Source of the DNA: Monodelphis domestica
Taxonomy: Eukaryota; Chordata; Mammalia; Didelphimorphia; Didelphidae
Direction of reading: 5' to 3'
DNA length: 64,000 bases
Assembly: GCF_027887165.1 (NCBI RefSeq)
Contig: NC_077235.1
Span: 5,572,378 to 5,636,377 of the forward strand
The position numbers and the translations under genes are program-made. Below the pieces are notes generated by a model, which was not told where the DNA came from, did not search any database, and saw only the letters and a list, made by a program, of their open reading frames with translations. Positions 49,265 through 60,620 of this stretch are shown in pieces. How positions within the stretch are numbered: position 1 is the first letter of the stretch; every line of letters begins with the position of its first letter.

Positions 49265-49779
49265 TTTTACCTACGAAACAGTCTCCTTACCAAGTTGAGT
49301 AGCGCAAACATACAGTCAACTGAGCATTTCTTAAGAACTTATATGTCCAACCCCATTAAGGGCTCTTATTTTGTCTGGATTGTGTTTTATCTCTTGCTTC
49401 AGTCCTCTCCCCTTTCCCCTTAATCTTTGACGTTCACAGGTCTGCATCTTTAGGGCCCTCTAGGTCAACTCAGACCAGTGTTAGGGACCTCAGAGACGCT
49501 GCACCTCTGACCTGTCTAGGCCAGGTAGATCATTCCTGGGGGATCTGTGGCCCTGGAGCCTGGACTGGTTTGCTCGAGCGCTGCTTCTGCCTTTCTTGGT
49601 GGTCCCCTTTCCTGTTGCCTGTGAGATTCTGGGGGACTTTTGTGAAGTTCTGGGATGGAAGAAATTCCTTAATATAGTTCCTTAATGGATGTGGTGAATG
49701 TTTGGTCTCCCCCAGAGTAGGTAGCTGCCTAGGAGCTGAGAGGTCTGTCTCTATTCAGACAGCCACCTTCTCCTCCTAG

Positions 49780-50290
49780 ACGCCATCTCCTCTCAGGGGT
49801 TTCCTGACTGCTTTCTCCTGGTTCTTTTCTCACCTGTCAGAACATTTCTTCTCTGTTTTCTTTTCTAAGTAATCATCCAAATCATGCCTAGAACCTGGGG
49901 TAACTCCCAAGCCTTTGTCTTGGGCCCTTTCCTCTTGTCCCTCTATGTCAGTGATGGTGAACCTTTTAGAGATGGAGTGCCCAAACTGCAACCCTCATGC
50001 TGCATGTGAGCCTCCTGCCTTACCCCAGCCAAGGGAGGGAGGAAGCGCTCCCACTGAGCTGCCTGTGCAGAGGGGCAGGTGATGAGAGAAATGTTCTCAG
50101 GCACATGTGGAGAGGGGGAAGGGAGCAGCCTCCTCCGGCACGCATGCCATAGGTTCACCAGCACAGCTCTATGCTCGGACCATTTGGTGATCTTGGCAGT
50201 TCTCAAGGGCCATCATCTCTATGCAGATGATTTTCAAAGTTATCATCTCTCCAGCCCTTGGCAATCTCCTCTGGTCCAATGGCAGGAATT
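49780..50290 (+). mobile_element. L2 ORF2 fragment split by a hAT MITE
   Basis: Before the MITE: CTTTCTCCTGGTTCTTTTC and TGTCTTGGGCCCTTTCCTC. After it: GCCATCATCTCTATGCAGAT. Together these are the L2 palm region (the LGP.., YADD-like part), out of frame. Confidence 0.75.
49949..50166. mobile_element. hAT-type MITE, 218 bp, with 8-bp target duplication
   Basis: The terminal inverted repeats are CAGTGATGGTGAACCT on the left and CTGTGCTGGTGAACCT on the right (reverse-complemented), 14 of 16 matching. The 8-bp flanks CTCTATGT (49941-49948) and CTCTATGC (50167-50174) match at 7 of 8, as expected for hAT. It has no coding capacity. Confidence 0.92.
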
Positions 50291-50469
50291 ATCAGGGCTT
50301 AGCTTGGTGGGATTCTATGTGGCTTGTGTCCCCAGGCCAGGCCCAACCCCGCCTCAAGACCTTGACTCCATGGTGTGGCCTGGGAGAGAAGGCTATGTCA
50401 GTGATAGGAGCTGGGGCAGGATTGACCTGTTAACGGTTCTTCCCTTATAGAGGGCTGGCTCCCTGCTTC

Positions 50470-53080
50470 CTGTGGCCCTGCCTTTTTCTGCTAGTCCCTT
50501 GGCACCACCACCACTCCTTGGAGTCAGGACCATGGGGGTCCACTGGCTCTACACTGGCAGAGGAATGCATCGCCAGGAGATTGCATGGCCCTTGGGAGCA
50601 GGCACTGTCCTTGGCCTTACTGGCCTGGCTTGATCACGGGATTCTGGAGCTGGAGCTGGGAGGCGCCTCCTCCTTGCCCTCCCACCTCTCCCTCTCTGTT
50701 GCATTGGGGCAATCAGGAGGGATCAGAGAGGGGCTGGGCGCGGGGACCAGCACACCTTTAGCCAGCTCCAGAGTTGCAGCTCTCCTGTTTTGCCACCAGA
50801 TGTCGCTGTAGGACAACAAATAAGAGCCAGCTCCTGTGGCGGCCCCCTGGAAGAAGCTGGGAAAATTTGGTCAGAATGGCTGCCTGGCCTGGTCTCCCTT
50901 AGTTCCAGCCTCAAGGGATACCACAGTTGGAGGGCCAGGGAATTGGAAAACTGAAGGAGGCCATTGAGACCCCGCTGCCCGATGGGGCATGCCAAGCCCT
51001 GGAGGCCGAGTGACTTGCCTCGGGTCACCTAGGTGGGAAGCCTCCGAGGCAGGACTGATTTCAGCCAGGGTCTCCAGAGTTTGTGAGGCAAGATCACCAG
51101 AGGGGAAGGCCGAAGTTTCAGACTGAGGCTCTGCTTGGCCCTTCCTGTGTCACCCTGGGCAAGCCTCAGTTTCCTTGGCTGTAAAATGAGGAGACAGGCC
51201 CAAGAGATCCCCCAGAACCTTTTCAGCAATCCATCCTATGTCCCACCTTACTTTCAACACCTGCTGTGTGGAGACAAAAGCGATAAAGAAAGCAATCCAG
51301 CGACCCTGGGCGAATCACTTTGCCTCTCGGTGCCTCAGTATCCCCATCTGTAAAATGGGGAAACAATAGCACTTGTCTCCCCTCCCAGGGTGGTTGTGGG
51401 TGTTTGCATGTTACCTGGAGGCTCTGTGTGAATGCTCACTGTTACTGTGACCATGAAGTAACACACAGTCATTCCAAGAGTGTTAGTGACTGGGGGGGGG
51501 TGTGTGAGGAGAAGGGGAACGAGGAGGTTCTTCCTGCTGGAGAGACTGAGGGAAGAAAGGAGAGACGGTGTGCCTACACACAGACCAGTTGGGATTCACT
51601 GTATGAAAGGATTTCACCCAACAACTGGAGTCTCCATACAAGGGGCCTAGAAGGGCCTTGAGGGAAGAGGCTCTACTTTCGCCTCTCTCGCCTTCCCCGC
51701 CCTGACTCGGACCCTGAACCCAGCAGGTACTGGATAAAGTAGCTCTCTTTGGCCTTTTCCATGGGCCCCAAGGCCTCGGGCCTACCCGCCTCCCATTCTA
51801 ATGTCCTTAAGGAAACCCCAGAGTGCCAGGCAGCCGTTTTCCTGGGGAGACAGTTAGGAGAAATAAGGTGCATATTTAGGGCAGGAAAGCAGGGGCCTCA
51901 TTGCCCAGGGGGCCCATCCCTCCAGCCCCTTGCATGGGCGACGTGGCCAGTTACCTCGGAGGCTTCCCCAAGGAAGGGCCCATGAGGCAGGTATCGAGAT
52001 GCTAACACGCCGGGCATTATTTCCACCTGCTTTTCTTCTAGACTAGCAAAATGGGAATTAGGGAGAAGCACTAAGAATGGACGAGTAGTAATTACCTTCC
52101 TCAAGGTGCAGCCATTCCCATCAAGCCATCTTAGCCATGAGCCACTGGCGTTTGTTCCTTTGGAAAGCCTGGGGAAGAATGGGCTCACCCTTGTTACCCC
52201 AAGGTGCTGGGCTCCAGGTGCCTCCAAAGCTCTTGCAGGAGAGGAAAGTTCCGCCACAGATGGGCTCCACTTCCGTTCCTTTTTGGGAAACATTTGCTTG
52301 GGACGGAGGGCTCCCACCAACTTCCCTTTCCTCCCCGCCTCTCTTTTGGAACAAAGGATGTTGGAGAACTGAGTAGAGGGGCAGGAGGTCGCAGTTCCTT
52401 CCTCCCAGGGCCTCCAGAGCTCGGAGGCCCCACTGAGGGCCTTGGCCAGAGTCCATCCATCTGGATTGGAGGCCACCATGCGGAATGCCTGATGGAAGTG
52501 ACAGGGAGAGATGGGATGATTCCAGGTGTTTGTCTCCCTTCAGGAAGCTTCCATTCAAGCTACACAGTAGGTTAATGAGGGTTCCATGAAGTATTTAGTA
52601 AATGTTCCCTTCAGTACTGAACAAAGTGGAGCAGACCGGAAGTTGGGGTAAGCCATTCTTACTGCTTTCATGGAGCTTGGAGTCCAGTAGGACAGCACTA
52701 AGACATGGGGTCGTGTGGCAGAGGCCACTGGAGCAGGGCCCGTAACCACGTCTTTGGGAGAGCCACGCTTCAGTGGAATTGCCCTCCTTGGGAAGCCTGG
52801 GTATTTGATTTGCTGCATTGAAAACTTTGTACCCCAGAGGGTCCAAGCAAGGTGGAGAAGTCTGCCTTGGCTTTGAGAGGCCTGCAGCAAGGTGCCAGGG
52901 GGAGGCCAGTCTGAGGAGACGAGCACTTTTAGAGACGTGCGGGACTGTGAAGAAGATGGTTGAACTCTGAGAAGTTACCGCCCGCAGCTAGTCAGCAGTG
53001 GGGAAATGGACTCTGCAGTTGGTGTTCACCAGAAAGGAAACTCTCCCCTCCCTACTTGAGATGCTAGTGGCTGGCTTCAA
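50470..53080. other. No gene recognised
   Basis: MIR signatures occur at 51140-51215 (GTCACCCTGGGCAAGCCTC) and 51300-51400 (CCTCAGTATCCCCATCTGTA, AAAATGGGG). A G run lies at 51494-51501. Open frames here are short, overlap in many frames and have no recognisable domain. Confidence 0.5.
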
Positions 53081-53091
53081 GAAATCCAGGC

Positions 53092-53223
53092 ACTGGCCTT
53101 GGACACTTCCCAGCTGGGTGACCCTGGGCAAGCCACTTGACCCCCATGGCCTAGCCCTCACCACTCTTCTGCCTTGGAACCAATGCGCAGTATTGACTTG
53201 AAGATGGAAGGTGAGGGTTTAAA
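53092..53223 (+). mobile_element. 5'-truncated SINE, marsupial type
   Basis: It starts within the body (GGACACTTCCCAGCTGGGTG) and runs to AGATGGAAGGTGAGGGTTTA. Target duplications AAATCCAGGC lie at 53082-53091 and 53224-53233. Confidence 0.92.
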
Positions 53224-53639
53224 AAATCCAGGCGCATTCTCCCGCCCAGCGGCTAGAGTCAGGAAGGAGAGTGGGCTTACATGGGTATCGGCTAACCAAG
53301 CCCCTCGTATAGAGAGCCTCTTTTTTGGTGTTACCTAGAACTTCCACAGCATGCCGCCTTCCCTGGGCGTCTTACACATGGCTCTTTTGGACAATGCCAG
53401 CATGTTGGAAGCACTGTCGGGCACGGAAGTCAATAGCAGCAACTTGCTTCCCATTTGGTATGATTCTGCCCTTGAGTGTCTACATCATCTTCTTTTCTCC
53501 AGCATCCCGAGGACTGGCTCTCTCCAAGGGTTCTAACAGCAATGGGGGGGGGGGTATCCCTTGGGGCTGCCCCGTTTGGGGACAGCTGGGACCACACTGG
53601 AATCTCTCCGCCCTCCCCAGTCATTTTACTGAACCATAC

Positions 53640-54200
53640 AGAACTCCTCTGAACTAGAAGGGATCTCCAAGATGAACTATCCAGCCTGGATAAGTCCGCA
53701 TGCCCTCTAGAACACCTTCAAGAGGGTTTGCTTGGAGATTTCCAAGGATGAGGGAGTCCTTTCCCCTTCAGGAAGCCTTTTTGACTTTTAGACAGCTCTA
53801 ACAGCTTGGAACTTCTCCCTCAAATCAGTCCCAAACCTTCTTCCCAGCATTTTCCCCCCACTGATGCTCCCAGATTTTCCCTCTGGGGCCAAGCAGGACA
53901 AAACTATTTCCTTTTTCACTTGAAGATCCTTTAAATCCTTAAAAAAGCAAAGCAAACAAACAAACAAAAGCACTTTCCCATGGGTCTTCCCAAAGACCCT
54001 ATGCAGCAGGTACCATTATTCTCCCCATTTTATGGATGAGGAACCTGAGGTGAAGTGATCTGGCTACTGGCTACCTAGCTCCGCCTTTAAATACTTGAAG
54101 GCAGCTAATGGTGTTTTTCAGCTGAGTCTTCTCTCTCCGCCAAATCAAACACGCCCAGGTCTTTCAACTGAGCCTCATATGGAATGGTATGGGCAAACTG
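53640..54200 (+). mobile_element. CR1/L3-clade LINE 3' end, interrupted
   Basis: It contains CCCTCTGGGGCCAAGCAGG, then after a 150-bp interruption AATACTTGAAGGCAGCTAAT and GAGCCTCATATGGAATGG. The interruption holds a CAAA run (53945-53968) and a MIR-like GATGAGGAACCTGAGG. Confidence 0.6.
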
Positions 54201-54599
54201 GTTGTCTCTAGAATTTGACATTAAAGCTCAGTGCTAGGTACTCGTTCTAGGTGTCAGGAATACAGACACAAAACTAAGGTTCTAGGAGCTATAGAGAAAG
54301 GGAAACTGACAAGACCTAAGGAGGCAGGAGTGAGCACAAGGGCATTGGGAAGGCTTTAAAAATGTTCATCGATGCCTTTTGTTTTTCAGTAGGATCATTT
54401 CCCAATCTATGGGCCCCTTTCTCCTCCAGTTCTAGGTCCTCCACTCTCGTAAACCCTCCTTGTTCAAGAAAAACAACTGGCCCAGGGACAGAGAAGGAGG
54501 CAGTGGCATTGGAGCTGAACATGAAGGAAGAGGATTATGGGGCTAGAAATGATGAAGGCTGATCTTCCAAGCTTGGGAGCCATCTTTGATGAGGCAGGG

Positions 54600-55375
54600 G
54601 ATCATAGAATCATAGATTTAAAGCTTGTCCAGCTTCACATATTAGATCTTTATCATTATATTATTAGAGACCTGGAGTTGAACCCCCTCATTTTACAGAT
54701 GAAGAAGCTAGAGCTCAGAACTGTTAAGTAAGTTTCTCAGGGTGACACAGCCAGGAAGTGTCTGAGACCAGATAGTGTGAATTTTAAAAGTCTCCATCTT
54801 GGTCTAGCACCCAAAAAATTGTGCACACCCACACTACACGGGCATGTGCTAGTCAATGACAAATAAGAAATAACTAACTGCCCACCTGGGCTGTCCTAAG
54901 CCAAGCTAGAGCCACCATTGGCACATGTGAGGCACAGGAAGTGAGGTAGGGAACAGCCTCTGGAATTCGCTCACTTCCTGTGGAGAGAGCGAGACATGAG
55001 TTCGTGTTAGAAGCTTGAACAGAGAGGAGGCCCGCAGACAGCTTCCCTTCAGATCGGTCACGTGAGTCAAGGACTGATTCCTTCCACCTTGGCCCTTTGG
55101 GCCTAAACTCCCTCTGCCTTGGTCAGAGGTTGAGTAGCCCCTTTCCCTTTTCTCCTCTCTCCTTCTCTCCCTCTCCTTTCCCTACTCCCAGTGTGATTAA
55201 ACCTCCATAAACTCCGTTCTGACTTGAGTGTTTCATTTTAGGAATTTCATAAGTAAATTCCTTGGCGGCCATTGTTCAATATTACATCAATCTTAAAAGG
55301 TGAAATTTTCACCACAACAGTAGGAGACCTGTTTTCTGGCTCTCCAAGTCCAGTGCTTTCTTGATCAGACTAGCC
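54600..55375 (-). mobile_element. Antisense MIR split by an LTR
   Basis: The left arm reads CCCCTCATTTTACAGATGAA, TTCTCAGGGTGACACAGCC and TCTGAGACCAGAT. The right arm (from 55320) reads TAGGAGACCTGTTTTCTGGC and CCAAGTCCAGTGCTTTC. Together they make a normal MIR order. Confidence 0.7.
54776..55319 (+). mobile_element. Solo LTR of an endogenous retrovirus (544 bp)
   Basis: It runs from TGTGAATTTTAAAAG to CACCACAACA (TG..CA) and sits between two arms of one MIR. An ATTAAA signal at about 55196 and the CTCCGTTCTGACTTGAG region after it suit the R/U5 part. Flanks ATAG and GTAG would be a 4-bp duplication with one change. No internal viral genes are nearby. Confidence 0.7.
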
Positions 55376-55424
55376 TGAGAGGGAACAGTCCAACAATAAA
55401 GAAAATAGAATTGATGAAGGAAAG

Positions 55425-56018
55425 TCAGATGAAATCAGGTTGGAGGAGTAAGTGGGAGCCAGCTAGGTAAGGGAGTTGAATCCCAAGTTGAAGTGTTTGT
55501 GGAGATGATAGGGAGCCACTGACACTTCTTGAGAAGGGAAGTGCATTGGGCAGATTAATTTGGCAGTTACATGGTGGGTTTGGGGAGGGGTAAGACTCAA
55601 GGGAGGAAGACCAATGTGGAAATACATCTTGGACAACTGCACACTTATAATCTATATCAAGTTGCTTGCCTTCCCAAGGAGGAGGGAGGGGAATTTGGAA
55701 TGAAAAAAGAATGCTAAACATTATATGTAATTTTAAGAAATAAAATAGAAAACATTTAAAAAGTGGGAAGACCAGTGATGACACTATTATTATATAGTCC
55801 AGGCAAGAAGTGATATAGACAGATGATCATGAGAGTGGATAGAAGGGGGCAGATATGGTGGGTGAAGGAAAGGAGGACTCCGGAAATAGAAACCGAGGCA
55901 GTCTGGGAATGTGGGTGGTGGTGCCCTCAACAGCAATGAGAAGGACCTTATGGGAGGTGGGGGTGGGAGCTGGAAAGATAAAGAATTCTGTCTTCCATGT
56001 CTTGAGCTTGAGATGTCA
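55425..56018 (-). mobile_element. L2 LINE, antisense, left part
   Basis: It reads ATAGGGAGCCACTGACACTT, AGTCCAGGCAAGAAGTGATA, GGTGGTGGTGCCCTCAACAG and GTCTTGAGCTTGAGATGTC, the antisense of L2 ORF2. It is interrupted by an L1 tail (55617-55765) and, on the right, by the RAB39A copy. L2 sequence resumes at about 57293. Confidence 0.7.
55617..55765 (+). mobile_element. L1 3' end fragment
   Basis: It contains TCAAGTTGCTTGCCTTCCCA, AGGAGGAGGGAGGGGAATTT and an AAATAAAATAG tail, a marsupial L1-type 3' end. Target duplications GGAAGACCAATG and GGAAGACCAGTG (55605-55616, 55766-55777) differ at one base. Confidence 0.85.
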
Positions 56019-57274
56019 TTACTATTATCTTATCAAAATGTTTGATTTTTTTAGTTTCCTTTCTTTAAAATTATTGGGAATATAATATTCTGATTGTAAT
56101 CTCAGCTATCTATATAAAACTTAAAAAATATATTTCAGAAGCAGTAAATCAATAAAGGAAAATAATATTAATATAATATATAATTTCTTCACATTCAACG
56201 CTTGTTAAAATATGAGAATGCATGAAAATCTGGTCCCTTGAAAATGGACTTCAGTTTTAGTCCTAGTCAAAATCTTTGATATGTTAAGTTGCTAAGTAAA
56301 TATTGCACTTTTCTTTACAAATATTAATGTCTTCAAAATTATATTTTTCTGCTTTAACTATTACTATGTTATCATCTTAATAGTTAAATATCTTATAAAA
56401 GGATGCAAAAACAATGATTAGTGACTCAGGCAAATCAATGATTTTTATGCTTTCATAATTATAATTTTGCTCTTAAAGATGGTATTTGTCCTAAAACAAA
56501 TACCTGATGTACTCATACTCATTCTGGAGCTGCTTATGAATTCAGCAAATACATTGTTTCATAGGTTTGGCTGCTTCTTCTGAAGAATGCACAATATTTG
56601 GAACAAAACCACTTTTAACCCCTTCCCAGCCATCTTGAATACAAATTTCTCCTGTTTTAATAAGTTCATATATATCTCCTGTCAGAATTGTGAAAGATTC
56701 TTCAACATTTGCAGCATCTTTTGCTGAGGTCTCTATATACTTCATACCATAGGCTGCTGACATTTTTTCAGCTTCTTCCCTTGAAACTTGACGTTGTGAC
56801 ACTAGGTCACACTTATGTCCCACTAACAGAAATACAATCCGAAATGGTTGCACATACATTTTGGCTTCTTCTAACCAATCTTGTACATGTTCAAAAGATC
56901 TCCGGTTTGTGATATCAAATACCAGAAATCCACCAACAGAGTTGCGGTAATAAGATCGAGTTATTGATCTGAACCTCTCCTGCCCGGCCGTGTCCCATAG
57001 CTGCAGCTTGATTCTCTTGCCAGGCTCAATCTCCAGGAGGCGAGAGAAGAAATCCACGCTGACTGTGGGGTCGCAGGCAGTGGACAGCATCCTGGGAAAG
57101 CAGCCCTGAGTAAAGTGGTGCAGGAGGCAGGACTTGCCCACCGTGGAGTCGCCGATCACAATTAGCCAGAATTGGTAGATCCAGATGGCCTCCATGGTTC
57201 ACATCCCGTTCACACCCGCGGGGCTCTGGAGCTGGAGGATGTGCCTCTGGGTCCAGCTACCTGGGCTGGGGCAG
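56019..57274 (-). mobile_element. Retroposed RAB39A mRNA copy (whole insert)
   Basis: The insert carries a 79-nt 5' UTR remnant (57196-57274), the frame, and a 523-nt A+T-rich 3' UTR. A perfect 18-bp target duplication CTTGAGCTTGAGATGTCA lies at 56001-56018 and 57275-57292. The target is an antisense L2, whose sequence is continuous once the insert and one duplicate are removed. The expected poly(A) tail next to the left duplicate is only a degenerate T-rich stretch on the plus strand (56019-56065), so the insertion is not very recent. Confidence 0.93.
56542..57195 (-). CDS. RAB39A-like: RAB39A retrocopy with complete 217-codon reading frame
   Basis: RAB39A is a small GTPase of endosome/phagosome traffic. 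This copy has the family's full length (217 residues) in one frame, whereas RAB39 genes are interrupted by an intron, so it is a processed copy. Visible motifs are the P-loop GDSTVGKS (15-22), switch I DPTV with Thr44, WDTAGQE (67-73), GHKCDL (126-131), ETSAK (155-159) and the geranylgeranylated CxC end (CIC). It resembles RAB39A rather than RAB39B (METIW/MEAIW-IYQF, ACDPTV, KMYVQPFRIVFLL). Odd residues compared with recalled human RAB39A are Trp10, His27, Cys32 and Gly173 where Arg is usual, and Ser46 in place of the very conserved switch-I glycine. Several could be CpG transitions. The start context is strong (A at -3, G at +4). No nearby promoter was recognised. It is either a functional retrogene or a pseudogene still open. 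Confidence 0.93.
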   Translation of the reverse strand: MEAIWIYQFWLIVIGDSTVGKSCLLHHFTQGCFPRMLSTACDPTVSVDFFSRLLEIEPGKRIKLQLWDTAGQERFRSITRSYYRNSVGGFLVFDITNRRSFEHVQDWLEEAKMYVQPFRIVFLLVGHKCDLVSQRQVSREEAEKMSAAYGMKYIETSAKDAANVEESFTILTGDIYELIKTGEICIQDGWEGVKSGFVPNIVHSSEEAAKPMKQCIC

Positions 57275-57292
57275 CTTGAGCTTGAGATGTCA

Positions 57293-59480
57293 ATGGGCCA
57301 TTTGGGTGGAATTCTCCAGCAGCTAGTTGGTGACCTGGGACACAGGCACAGCAAAGAGATTAAGGCAGGCTATTGAGACTTGGGTACCAAGTACCAGTGA
57401 TATAAGCAGAAAAGTGAAACAACCCCTGTGCTCAAGGAGCCTCCATTCTAATGGGTTGGGGGGAGAGAGTCAAAACATATGGGAGGTTTTAGATGAATCT
57501 CGATAGTCCTATAGTATAGGTTCAGCAGTAACCATTGATGAAATCTTATTGGTCTCTGACACTGAGATATTTAATGGCATCAGGAATATACTGGGTCTTT
57601 AGTAGCTGTGGTTGCTTTGGGGGCAGGGGTAGGGGGTAGTCTAGGATGGCTGAAGTACCCACAGAGCCAATTGCTAGGTTGTATCACCACAAAGGTGGCT
57701 TCCTTGGGATTTGGAAGTGGAGGCCAGGCTGGAAGCAGGGTCAGTGGCCTGGGATGGTGGGGTGGTGCTCCTGCTCTTCCCAGCCCATTGATAGCAGTTG
57801 CTGGTAGGCCCCCTAGATGATGACTGCTCCAAATCCAAGTCCATTTTGTCCCCTTTGTTGTTCATCCTTCTTCCGGCTTCAGTGGAGAGCATAGGTGTCC
57901 TCAAAGAGAACATCAATTTACCCACTTCTCTTGTGGCTTTGGAATTAATCTCCCAGAAGCCCCATCTCTTGAGTCATGTGATCTTACTCTGATGCCATGT
58001 TGGACCCGTGTTCAGCATGTGCAGTGATCCCCAAGCCCAGGCGAGAGGACAATCCTTCCATCTTTCTGTCCTGGGCAGCTGGGTGTATGCATACATAAAT
58101 CAGTCACTTTTGTTGTTAATAATTAACTGAATGTGAGCTCTATCTAAGAAAGGAAAACTGTATACCATGCCACCTGGCATCCCAAACAGGAGCTGACCAG
58201 GCATAGGTGCCAGTCCATCTGGATCTCAGCCTGAGTATACGGCTCCTGAGATAGTCCTGTGCGAAATGTCGTGAGGGTGGAGGCAAGGGTTTGGGCTGGT
58301 GGTACATGGGGACCTCATTGCCTGGATGATAGTGGCTGGAACTAGAAGAACCGACTTTCTGAAAAATAGAAACCTGAGCAGCAAAGCCCACCTCAAGATA
58401 CAGTTACTCTTTCTATAGTAGGGAAGGGCAGGGGTAGAGCCCAAGGCAAATAGTACATGGCCTATATGGTACTCTGGGCTAGGTGGGGTTGGGCTGCTTG
58501 AGCTGATTTATCTGTCACTAAGTCAACTATCATCCTCCCCAGAGTCAACTGAGGAAGAGTAAAAGGTTGCCGTGCAGCAGTGAGGGGCCACTTGAGGTGG
58601 TATGAGTTTGAAGTGGTTGGATTTCCTAAGCACTGGAGTCAGGGTGGAGAAGGTGGATGGTCAAAGTGTTGTAGGCTTGAGAAATAACAGGGCAGGAATT
58701 ATGGGAGAACAAACAGCACAGGCTTCAAGGATGGAGGCTGGAGCACCACTTGGACCTGGGAAAAGCGCTCCGTATGGAAATAGCAGGCCTCACTGAGGTT
58801 GAAGGGGATCTGCCCTCTGCCCTCTTGCTACTGGGGCTGGGGTTCCCTGCCTGCCCTCCTTTGTACATCAGACATGATTGAATCTGCTCATTGCATGCCA
58901 GGTGGGCTGGGCTCTTTGGGGACAAGTTGACCTTCTCTGCATCCCTCAGACTGCTGGGACCCAGAAGCCTCTTGGAGAGAGTTCCACGTGGGGATTTCAG
59001 TGATCAGGGCAGCCTTCTGATGTGGGGCTTTGCTCTGTTGGGGATGAGGGTGGCACCTACCTCCCAGGGTGGCGAGGGGATGCCATGAGATAAGACTTGT
59101 AGGCACTTCGCACACAGGAAGGGCCAGAGGAGCGGCCTTGGAATGGGAAGGCCTGGGCTCGGGCCTTGTCTGCTAACATAGCCATAGGAGCCGGGGAACG
59201 TGTGCCTCAAGTGTACTGGTGGGGGCAGCTCCCTACATTCTTGAAAGGCCAGGTCTTAGTAGGAAGGGGGAGGGATTGTTGGACCCCAGAAGTAGTGCTG
59301 TGGCCTCTGGGGAAGGGAAGAGCCTTCCCCCCCCCAATATGGCCAGTTCCACCATCCCAGGTTGCCACTTTCCCTTTCATTAAGGCCCTGGCTGTTGGGA
59401 GAGCCACCTCCAAAGCCACTTCTTTGGCAAAACCCCGTGTGAGAAAGGCTTGGAAGGTGACACGAAGCAGAGCCAGTCTT
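57293..59480. other. No gene recognised
   Basis: The first 100 bases finish the antisense L2. The rest has no strong repeat signature and no recognisable exon. Frames of 60-107 codons overlap on both strands without domain content. Confidence 0.5.
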
Positions 59481-60620
59481 TGCCACTAGAGTGTTCCAGA
59501 CCCTTCCTTTGCTGCGAGCAGGCTTTGTTAGGCAGGAGTGGGAAGGGGGAGACAGCATGAAGGCACTAGGCACCCGAGGAAGCTGGGCCAGGGTCCGCAG
59601 GAGCGGGGATGCTGCCGCAGGGGCGGGCAGGCGAGCGCGGAAGATCACTTGGCTCCCTCGGGGCGGAGGGATTCTAGGCTTGAGGCTGGAAGGAGCCCCG
59701 GGCATTTGCATTCAAGGGAAACGCTCCGAACTGTCTTTTCAGTGAACCAGAACTGCTTTTCGCTTTTTTACTCCCCCTCCCCGATTTGGAAAAGAGAAAG
59801 AAATTCCCTCGTGGGCACAGGCAGCAGCAGCTCGCGCGGCCCTCCATGTCTGGCGGAAGGTGGGAAGGGGCCGCTCACTGCGCTGCTCCCGCTCTGCTTT
59901 CTCTCTTCCTTGGTTCTGCAGCTGAGGACGCTGGGCCAGAGGACAAGCGACTTCCCTTCCCTCCACTTTGAACCCAGGGCCCGGGACTCCAGAGCCTCTC
60001 CCTGCCACTGTGCCTGCTTCTCCCAAGTCCGGGTGCGTCGTGCCTCGTCGGCCCCAGACTGAGTGCCATCTCGTGGGCCCAGTGAGGGGCTTGGGACGGG
60101 CTGGATAAGGCACTGGCGAGCCAGCCCGCTCCTGGGGGCCGGGATGGAGCAGCGCGCAGAGGAGGCACGTCTGGAGAACACGCTCGCTCGGAATCAGCGA
60201 GTGGCTGCGAAGGAGAGGCTGGGGGGCTCGCTTGCTTGTTCCCTCGCTCCCTCGCTCCTTCCGCGGCTCCTTCGCCCAGCAGGCCCATCTTAATTAGACT
60301 CGGGCAATCAGCGTGCATATGGCAGCCCCCTCACTGGGAAGCTGCTAGCAGGCTGACTTCGTGAAAGCTCCACGCGCGGCGGGACGAGATGAGACGGGGG
60401 CTCCTAGCGGAAAGGAGCTTGCCATTATCTCCGACGGGGCTCAGCCCTGCTGCCTTCTACAGCCTTGCTAGCCCGGCTCGCTGCCTCATTATGCAAAGCT
60501 GCCCCCCCTCCCCCAAACGAGCTAGCGAGCAAGCGAGAGATCGCACAATGGTGAGCACATGGTGGCCATGGCGCCTGGCTCCGCGGGGGACAGTGATGCT
60601 TGGGTGGCTACAGCTGGAGA
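59480..60620. promoter_or_regulatory. Second CpG-enriched segment, candidate promoter or enhancer
   Basis: CpGs cluster at 59575-59670, 59815-59885 and 60030-60280, and again at 60370-60600. Within it are a homeodomain-type CTTAATTAGA (60290-60299), an octamer-like ATTATGCAAA (60488-60497) and repeated GCTCGCT/CTCGCTCC words. Plus-strand donors ATG|GTGAGC (junction 60550/60551) and AGG|GTGAGT (61080/61081) follow. There is no coding exon that I can defend. Confidence 0.35.
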
